Shown here in pieces: positions 56,540 through 64,000 of a stretch of 64,000 nucleotides of DNA (its first letter is position 1; every line of letters starts with the position of its first letter). Both the position numbers and the translations under genes were made by a program. Where the stretch lies: assembly GCA_949825065.1 (NCBI GenBank), contig OX463859.1:13716452-13780451 (forward strand). Reading direction: 5' to 3'. The DNA is from Odontocerum albicorne (lineage: Eukaryota; Arthropoda; Insecta; Trichoptera; Odontoceridae). Under the pieces are notes generated by a model. It was not told the DNA's origin. It did no database searches and saw nothing but the letters and a program-made list of their open reading frames with translations.

Positions 56540-56980
56540 GCCGAACTATCACCATCATGATGAAAATACGCTTAGTTCAGTCTCTCGTTTTTGTGATATG
56601 GCCCGGAAACTTGTGCTCTGAGAGCAAGTGAGAGACGTCGAATAGATGCATTTGAAATGTGATACTGGATAACGATATTACGAATTATATGGATAACAAG
56701 GCGAACTAACGCCTCCATTCTGGAAGAACTGAGAATCCCCGACAGATTGTCAATGAGTTTCTGATTCTTTTGACATATTACTTGTGGCCAAGGAGACTGT
56801 TTGGAGAGGTTTGTGGTTACTGGAGACGTGCAAGAGAAATAATCCCAATGCTTTGGACTGACCAAGTAAGAGACGCAACTAGACTACTCTTAACAACTTC
56901 CCTTCGAGCCTCTGAGTGCAGGGATGGATGGAGAGGAGTCGTCAGAGGCTCTCACAGGAGTCACGATGCTCAGTGATGAG
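56540..56980 (+). pseudogene. LINE-C C-terminal relic, best copy
   Basis: Fragments in order: RRRIDAFEM, RTNASILEELRIPDRLSM, GDCLERFVVTGD and a second-frame DGWRGVVRGSHRSHDAQ just before the stop. Several stops and shifts break the frame. Confidence 0.7.
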
Positions 56981-57144
56981 TTACATGACAAGATAATGAT
57001 GTACCACATCTCATAATATGTTTTTTTTCTTTCCGTTATATTTTTTCTTTATTTTCTTCTGAGTGTGTCCAAATTTCAATTCTGTATTAATTTCAAGGTA
57101 CCTTGGGTTAATAAGAAAAAGTTTATAATTTAACGGTACATACA

Positions 57145-57845
57145 TAAACATCATAACGCCATCTCCCTATCGATATATGCAGAATGGAGATAGCGCCAGG
57201 CTTTATTATTGCGACACATACATTTCGCCTATTCTACATCCATACAAATTCTTATACAACTCTTACGACTCTGGTTTTTAACATTTCCTTCTTTCAAAAT
57301 ATACACTTGATCCGACCATACTTTACTTGGTCTTCCTCTATCACGCCTTTTACTCACATTTGCACTGTATAATTGTTTTGCTGTAGGTATTTCTTAATTG
57401 TTCTTCGTGCCAAAACCATCTCAGACTGGTTTTTTTCATATTGTTCAACAAAAATCCTAAAGTTCACACTCGTCCCTAATCACTTTTTTTCGTTATTATC
57501 ATACATTGTGATCCTATGTATTATTCTATGTTTATGCATTTCAACAGTATTTATTCGGCTCTTTTCAGTCTTGTTCCCCCGTCCACGTTTCACTCCCATA
57601 CATCAAATTCGATACCAAAATACTGCGATCTTGGAAGATTTCGATACTATCTGGTTCGAGTTTAGATATTTTAGTGTCCCATTGACTTTGTTTTCTACCG
57701 ATACATGATGTTCAATAACCTTAGTAATTCTTCCGTCATCTGATAAAATACTACTTAAATAGCAGAATTCTTCAACTTGTTTTAATCTTTCATTATTCAT
57801 CCGTATATCACATTTACTTTTCCTTCACACTTTACATGTTCAAAG
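57145..57845 (-). pseudogene. LINE-A relic, long
   Basis: The minus strand has an open 65-codon frame MNNERLKQVEEFCYLSSILS, KVNGTLKYLNSNQIVSKSSK, then in other frames ETWTGEQD-like, RDEC-like, ARRTIKKY-like and KVWSDQ...ILKE blocks down to the reversed 3' end (CGCCATCTCCCTATCG). It provides the empty-site comparison for the TACTCGTA at 19426. Confidence 0.75.
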
Positions 57846-57849
57846 TAAA

Positions 57850-58650
57850 AAAGCGATTCGACTGGAAAACATTAATTTTCAATACTGTTTTCCTATCGAA
57901 CCGTATAAGTACTCGTAGATCGTCTAGACAAGAAACCATTTTCAGAGGTCTGTCAGCTTCACATTCAGGGTATCTAGCGCAACTTCCACACATGTTAGTG
58001 GGTCTAAGAAACGTGAGTAGTCCCCAAAGCAGTAATTAATTGACTTTTTGAAATTTTAATCGATGTTTTGAGTTACGACCTGGGTACCGCGCTAATCAAT
58101 ACCCATTTAACCCCGAATCCAAACACTTGGCGTAAAGTAGGAGTCGATCATCCGAGGTTTTTGTATTGTTTCCACTATACCTTCTGCCCAATTTTTCTTA
58201 CATAAGAGAAGCTTTAACGGCAAACATTTAAGCATAAATCTTGTCCTCTTTCGTTGTAATTTTTGCTACTATGTGGATCAATCCGCACTTAAAATAATCT
58301 AATACTGCAATAAAAATCGAGTCAATATTTTTTATCTACCATTATATTTATTATATTATACTTAAAAAGTGTTATATTTTTTTAAAGGCAATCCACCCGC
58401 ATTAAAATGATTCGTGCAACCAAATTAAAGTCACTGCAATTATACGAGTCAATATAAAAAATAACCATTTTGGGCAATTTAAAGTTTCAACAGATTAAAT
58501 AAAAAATAACTTAACAATTGATTTATAAGTGGAAATGTTCCTAAAAGAAAGAAGAAACGCGACATTTATTGGACGAGGGAAAAATATAGCTTTTAGTAAA
58601 TCAAATCTGTTCTGTAAAGGACAGCCGAAAAATATAATACATAGTATTAG
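57850..58650. other. Unclassified stretch
   Basis: A 67-codon plus frame (57836-58039) is not recognised. No known repeat is seen. Confidence 0.3.
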
Positions 58651-58654
58651 TTTT

Positions 58655-58870
58655 TATTTAATAACAATTCATGACCTCATAATATAAATAGGCCAAAACC
58701 CGTACGGTTGTCACCAAAGAAAGAATACGAGAATTGAATTTTGAATACAAGAGAGCGAGAGAGGCATACTTCGAAACAGATTGACATTATAAGAGAGCGA
58801 GAGAGGAATACTTCGAAACATATTGAAATTATACTGAACGAACCGGTGTAAAAGGGGACGATGCCAATTT
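58655..58870 (-). repeat. Rep-T internal segment, inverted relative to 31550-31750
   Basis: Reversed, it reads CATCGTCCCCTTTTACACCGG...GGTTTTGGCCTATTTATA, as at 31550-31740. A segment of about 57 bases with AGAGAGCGAGAGAGG and TACTTCGAAACA is doubled here but single in the other copy. Confidence 0.65.
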
Positions 58871-58879
58871 ATTTTGAAT

Positions 58880-60250
58880 TGTAATTCATTAAATAATTAA
58901 TTTATTTCCTATTATATTAAACCTCATAATTACTTGTGTTTATTTATCTTATGCTCTTTTTTTTAATGCAGACAATTATATGTGGCTTTTTCAAGATGTT
59001 GGAAACGCGAAAACATTCAAGTCAATATATCTGAAACAAGTCTTCAAGGAAAACTTTATCAACGATTTAAATTGAACAACAGTAATGTTTATACACAAAA
59101 CATCGCGTATAAAGAGATTTTTGAGAATTAAATAATTCATCAATCAAGATGCACCTTTTTTATTTTAAACTTTAAACATTAATGAACCCAAAAAACTTTA
59201 AGCTGATCTTCCTCCATTCGGTATTTCAAAAATGTATAATTTGTTTTACTTCGGTTGTAACTAGTTAATATGTAATCCTCATTGCTCAGTTAGTGTACTT
59301 TTCTTTCATTATGGAGGTTTCCTTTTTTCTGTAGAAATGCGACGAGCCATCTCGACGTTTTAAACAATTTCAAAAATAAATCTTTAGCCATCGCACCAGA
59401 TATCTTCTTCCTGCTTTAACAATAACACCATCAAGTGAGGAGACACAGACGGTGCTTCCATAAAAACAAAAACCAACCCCCTAACACGCAAAAAAGGATA
59501 TTTAAATCCTCTATGAAAACGTCATCCTGCCCCGTCGATAGGCACCGCGCCACTAAGTAAAAAGTGATCTGCGCTGTATTTTCAGCAAGTAAATAACACC
59601 AAGGTAACGGTTTTAATTAATCTAATGGAACATTATTTTAGTTAAAAAAGAATTTAATTTAAATTTTAACAAAAATTATCTGAAATCTATAGACTTAACA
59701 AGGGACAGAAGTTAGTATTAAATCTTCACTTATCATTAACAATATTAGTTTAAATGTTTATTCAAAGTAAACCGTCGATCAACTACGTGTAATATTTGTT
59801 ATTGAAAGCATATTGTTTAGCTGTCAAAACCGTTGAAATGTCAGTGATGGGAAACTTTATATCATTATTGCCTAAATAATCAACGCTTATTATTGTTTAT
59901 TCATTGCTTTTTCTAATGCTGAATTAATTAATTGTTCGTCCTGAAAGTAATTTTGTTTGTTTCAGCAGGATGCTCGTGGACAGTGGTTTTTCGATATTTT
60001 CAGTATCTTGGTAAACTCTCGTACCCATTACATCTTTAAATACTACGATCTAGTGGTGTCAAAGGGTAGTTTTGCTATATTTGATTTTTTATTAAAAACA
60101 CTGACAACTTCTAGGTCCAGGGAAAAATAAATGGCAAACGAAGAAGAGGAAAACGCTGTAAGCTTGTGGGATTGGTTTGGGTGCAGTTCTATGGAATTCT
60201 TCCTGGTTACTTTTAAAGCTGAATATATTACTAACATATCACAGCACGAA
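58880..60250. other. Unclassified stretch, 1.4 kb
   Basis: The longest stretch without a recognised repeat. It has no obvious coding frame; a TTTCAGCAG acceptor-like site lies near 59965 without a convincing exon. Confidence 0.3.
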
Positions 60251-60254
60251 ATAT

Positions 60255-60535
60255 CGATAAAGGTTTCTTTGTAGTTCGTCTCCCTTTGGAAAGTTTTGTG
60301 TGGTTTTCTTACCAAATATGTACTTCTAAACATAAGTACGTAATTTAATGACCACAGCCACCCCTTTCCTATCCTTACACCTAAATTATACATTAACATG
60401 TGTATTTATTTTGTAATATCTTTAATCTGTCAATTATAGTGGGTTTCCATTCCTTGTTAGAGCGCCCTTAAGAAGAGTCTGCTCTCTTGACAGCGATATA
60501 CATATTGTATTTTTATTGTTATTACTCTGGACTAT
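60255..60535 (+). mobile_element. Rep-E copy, best
   Basis: GGTTTTCTTACCAAATATG, CCTTTCCTATCCTTACACC, TTTATTTTGTAATATC, GTGGGTTTCCATTCC, AGAGCGCCCTTAAG, CTGCTCTCTTGACAGCG and TTTTTATTGTTATTAC. Confidence 0.65.
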
Positions 60536-60697
60536 TATGTAAGTTATGAATGGTCTCACACACGCTTTGTAAATGTTTATTTTACTTATGTACTATTCTC
60601 ATGTGTTTGTTATTCCAGAGAACATATTCCAGAGCACTGGAGCCATCAACGTCTTTATTAACTCGGCCTGTTATTTCTGTATAGAGACTATTGTCCA

Positions 60698-60910
60698 ACG
60701 ACCTCCGTAGCCTAGTGGGTAAGACGCTTGTCTTTCAACCCGGAGGTTATGGATTCGATTTCCATTGAAAGCTAGATTTTTTTAAAGGATTCCAATCGAG
60801 TTTTCACTTAAGACCTCTTTAACATCTTTCTGGTTGGTTGGAGGATATTGCCACATAGCCATAAGTCCGACAGCTTGTACTGTATACAATGAAAGTGTAA
60901 TACAATACAA
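60698..60910 (+). mobile_element. SINE-1, reference copy
   Basis: A tRNA-derived short retrotransposon mobilised in trans by a LINE. The start is ACGACCTCCGTAG. Box A is TAGCCTAGTGGGTAAGACG and box B is GGATTCGATTTCC. The linker is a T run then GGATTCCAATCGAG. The body TTTTCACTTAAGACCTC, the TTGGTTGGAGGATATTGCC core and the tail TGTATACAATGAAAGTG...ATACAATACAA follow. It ends three bases before SINE-2. Confidence 0.88.
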
Positions 60911-60913
60911 TTC

Positions 60914-61075
60914 TCCGCGGCTGTTGTCCAACGGTAAGCATTCACGCTAAGCAAGCAATACCCTTCAGGTTCGATTTTTCGGTGGATTTACTCTAGGACT
61001 GGTTTTACTTTAAGGCTATTTTACATCTGAATGTATGTTTTTCTGTAGCTTATATGCTACTAATCATAACTTTTT
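60914..61075 (+). mobile_element. SINE-2 copy 2
   Basis: Head CGGCTGTTGTCCAACGGTAA with ACGCTAAGC, box B CAGGTTCGATTTTTCGG, body and end TTTTTCTGTAGCTTATATGC agree with 10650-10815. Confidence 0.7.
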
Positions 61076-61154
61076 ATAGTACTAATTAAACAACACGAAA
61101 ATAGCGATATACGAAACTGCCCAACGAAATGTTTGAGAAGATTCAATCTACCAA

Positions 61155-61400
61155 TAATATTTTAAGTTAAATCTTCTTGTCATCGGAGCTTTGAGTTTGA
61201 TATGTCAAGATTGTGTGCTTGCTGAAGTGGAACAGCATGCACCCAATAAACCAATACACGCACATGCGTCTTTCTTTCCACAAAATGACTGATAATCATA
61301 TCTGATCACGAGGGATAACCTATCGTATATCTTTATAACTGACCAAATTGGCACCTAGATATTTGAACTCCATAACTTGTTTTCTTGCTTCATTTCCTGT
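61155..61400 (-). pseudogene. LINE-D-like relic, copy 2
   Basis: Reverse frames include FKYLGANLVSYKD, followed by text aligned with 17550-17790. The family link to LINE-D rests only on the FxYLGA block. Confidence 0.45.
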
Positions 61401-61879
61401 TCACATCCATATCTCTCGGTTATGAGGGAGACTAGAACTTGTGATGTATTTAGAACTTCTTTTTCTTTCACATGATGGTAGGGTTAAAGTGGCCAAGATA
61501 TACTCCTCAGCCAGGCCAACGTGTTTTAGGTGTTTTGATTGCTTTTAGAAATGATCCCTTGAAAGACATAAATGTCTTTGTTATGTGCTCAGTTTTCTGT
61601 ACTTTTGTACTCGCAAAGGGTGGATTCCTTTAGACCCCGTTGTTAACATATCCGTATTGCGATAGGCAGAGTCAATAGATCATTTTGCTTCCGTCTACTC
61701 GTATTTTTTTATTAAATTGTAAGATATAAAGTAGTCCAAGTATACTCGTAAGTATTTATACAATTAGTATGGAAGTAAATCCGCCAGAAATTGAACCTTA
61801 GTTTGCTTAGCGTAAATGTTAACTATCAGATCATGACCGAAGATATCTTGCAGTTATAGATGCATACATATAATCACTT

Positions 61880-62470
61880 CAAATCGCCTAATCGAAGATC
61901 TCCAAACTTTTAATCCAAGAACACAACTTTCGCCTGCTCCACATTCATATATCTCGTCATGCACAATCTTCTGTTATTCATACTTCTTACTTGACCTTCT
62001 TTCAAAATCTGGTCCAGCCACGTTTTCCTCGGTCTACCTCTTCCGCGCACACCTTGCACTTCTGAATTGCATACTTGCTAAGTCATTGCTTATTCACATT
62101 CATATATCATGCACAATCTTCTGTTATTCATACTTCTTACTTGACCTTCTTTCAAAATCTGGTCCAGCCACGTTTTCCTCGGTCTACCTCTTCCGCGCAC
62201 ACCTTGCTCTTCTGAATTGTATACTTGCTAAGTCGTTGCTTATTCATTATTTTTACATTTCCAAACCATCTTAAAGCTCCTTTCTTTATCTGACTTAAAA
62301 CTTCCATATTTTCCATGCGTCGTTTCTGGTATTATCACTCCATCTTCTTTCAAAGATTGACCCACCACAATTTTTCCTTAGAGCACGCATATCTACAGTA
62401 TCTTATCCAGTAATCTTATCTTTTTTCTGCGAAGTTCAAGTTTTACTCTCATTTATCAAGGTGGCATCAA
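61880..62470 (-). pseudogene. LINE-A relic with internal tandem duplication
   Basis: The minus strand reads VRGRGRPRKTWLDQILKEGQ, VRSMNNRRLCM and YMNVEQAKVVFL, and upstream GALRWFGNVKIMNKQ. About 150 bases are present twice (from about 61938 and 62095, to about 62245), nearly identical. Confidence 0.7.
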
Positions 62471-62481
62471 CACACTATTAT

Positions 62482-62665
62482 GTAATTATAATAATCCTAT
62501 TATAATTGTAATTATAATAATCCTATTATAATTGTAATTATAATAATCCTATTATAATTGTAATTATAATAATCCTATTATAATTGTAATTATAATAATC
62601 CTATTATAATTGTAATTATAATAATCCTTTTATAATTGTAATTATAATAATCCGATTATAATTGC
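62482..62665. repeat. 26-bp minisatellite, about 7 units
   Basis: The unit TAATTATAATAATCCTATTA plus TAATTG repeats with a few substitutions in the last units. It sits directly upstream of the LINE-A relic. Confidence 0.93.
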
Positions 62666-62669
62666 AATA

Positions 62670-63560
62670 ATCCAATAATTTCAATAACCTTAGTGGGCTT
62701 AATTGATAGTTGAATAAAAGAAAAAAATTAGACAAGACTCTTTTTATTTATTTCTCTTTAATCATGAAACAGTCTGTTTCAATTCAGCACATCTTTAGAT
62801 TTTTTACCATCACAATATAAAGATCATGGAAATATTTTCAAAAACTATCGTATTAAAATTTAATTTTTCCCATTTCGTTACGATATTTTTTGAAAATTGA
62901 TGTTTTTAATGACACCAACAGATATTTCTGATATTGATACTATAATTTAAATACAGAGACAAAACATTTTAATTTACACAATTTTCATTTATTAAAATTA
63001 CAATTTTTTATATTTATTTACAATTTTATAAATAATTCCATTTTATATTTACAATTTCTTATTCATATTTACGAGTGCGTCTCAGGATACTTAATAAGAT
63101 TGTTATTTCAAAATTTATACTTGTCAAATGTCCTTTTGTAGGCAAATTTTAAAATGTTTTCATTTAAATTACTCTCTCCCTCTCTTTTAAGCCCATTAAA
63201 AATAAAATAAGCTGTTGTGTTTAACATAATTTAAAAAATGCATTTTGTCAGTGCACATAAAATTTAACTAGCTTAGATAAAAAAGTGAGATATTTTCTTT
63301 TTCTTAATCTTTGATTCATAACTTTTTTACATTGTGGATTATCAAGTTTATTATAGAGATCTTTATATAAAGAATTTTATTCACGTATTTCAGGTGTTTA
63401 TTGTAAAAGAAAATTATATTTCCAGAAAAACATTTGACAATATATATATCTTATTTTAGGTTCATTCAAAAACTGGAAAAATAAGTCATGGTAATACTTG
63501 TTTGATTACACTAAATAATCGTTTGACTGAAAATCTGAATAATTTAGTATTAAGTTATAT
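62670..63560. other. Unclassified, very AT-rich stretch
   Basis: Nothing is recognised; long A/T runs dominate. Confidence 0.3.
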
Positions 63561-63564
63561 ACAC

Positions 63565-63895
63565 ATATACATACCATCACGCAGTTTTCCTATTAGGTTA
63601 GGCAGAAAGGACAGTCCAAACTTTTATATTCCAACATACTTCGCAATCTTTAAATTTTCTCATAAAACTCGTTATGTTTTCATTACTTTCCTTCTTTCAA
63701 AATTTCGTTAATTTGGTCCAGTTATGCTTTTCTCATTTGTCCTTTACCATGACTACCACTTACACATACGCTTGTATTATAGATTTGTTTGGTCAGTATT
63801 TCGTCACTCGTTCCTTTAACATGTCCAAACTACGTTACACATCAGTTTTTAGCTCAAATTCATATTTAATTATTATCATTCTTATTCTATCATAC
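63565..63895 (-). pseudogene. LINE-A 3' relic
   Basis: The reversed tail ACATACCATCACGCAG, then minus-strand blocks SGSHGKGQMRKA-like, TKLTKF and TSDEILTKQIYNTSVCV. Confidence 0.65.
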
Positions 63896-63899
63896 ATCG

Positions 63900-64000
63900 A
63901 CAAACATACCACCACGCTATTCCTGCTGGAATTGGCAGAGAGGACTGAGACTTTCCTATCTCGACACATATATTTCGCATCTTCCACATCCCTACACCTT
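63900..64000 (-). mobile_element. LINE-A 3' end, cut by the window edge
   Basis: ACATACCACCACGC...CGACACATATATTTCGC is a second LINE-A 3' end in the same orientation directly behind the previous one. Confidence 0.6.

Overview
This is an AT-rich eukaryotic window, most likely from an arthropod and probably an insect. The evidence is a mariner transposase relic, many insect-type non-LTR retrotransposon tails, tRNA-derived SINEs, a Penelope-like element, and hAT- and Harbinger-like DNA transposons. The species cannot be fixed from sequence alone. I recognise no host protein-coding gene, rRNA or functional tRNA. Nearly all long reading frames are repeat relics, tandem arrays or chance.

Family names used below are local labels. 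LINE-A: 3' coding relics carrying the [14 protein letters not shown] block, by far the commonest family. LINE-B: the ECWPLKKKEG / LRWYGHVQRRD block. LINE-C: the DAFEMWCWRR / LERLVVxG block. LINE-D: GVRQGDSLSPF plus FADDATII. LINE-E: a CR1/L2-like family. LINE-F: a second CR1-like family ending FKKRLKKLLIS. PLE: a Penelope-like element with a GIY-YIG-type tail. SINE-1, SINE-2, SINE-3: tRNA-derived families. Rep-A, Rep-C, Rep-E, Rep-T: dispersed repeats without a firm class.

Layout. 0-9 kb: LINE-F, LINE-E, LINE-A, Rep-A and SINE-1 fragments. 9.2-10.4 kb: a dead mariner. 10.6-13.4 kb: SINEs, LINE-E/F and a 37-bp minisatellite. 14-19.5 kb: hairpins, a long (TA)n tract, Rep-E, an interrupted SINE-1 and two LINE-B copies. 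19.8-20.3 kb: a hAT element with a perfect 8-bp target duplication. 21.6-22.1 kb: a 39-bp minisatellite. 22-31 kb: LINE-A/C/D/E, SINE-1 with nested SINE-3, and an (AT)n tract grown inside a LINE-A copy. 31.4-33.0 kb: a possible inverted-repeat-bounded element. 33.5-40.7 kb: SINE-1/LINE-B, SINE-3, an inverted PLE pair and Rep-A copies. 41.5-44.7 kb: LINE-D, LINE-A, a zinc-finger LINE tail and a second inverted PLE pair. 46.3-46.8 kb: a Harbinger-like MITE. 47-53 kb: Rep-E/LINE-E tails and LINE-C. 53.3-54.2 kb: a large recent PLE palindrome bounded by a 12-bp target duplication. 54-64 kb: LINE-A/C, Rep-A, SINE-1 next to SINE-2, and a 26-bp minisatellite.

Three signals stand out. First, the 8-mer TACGAGTA (either strand) occurs at least 22 times where roughly 2-3 are expected. 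In two places a related copy has plain TA at that spot, so the motif looks like TA-CGAG-TA insertions or transposon excision footprints. Second, three PLE insertions have the same inverted, 3'-ends-outward structure, two of them inside target duplications, and they carry a hammerhead-like CTGANGA...GAAA core in which only the N position varies freely. Third, SINE-1 shares its 3' tail with LINE-F, which suggests a SINE/partner-LINE pair.
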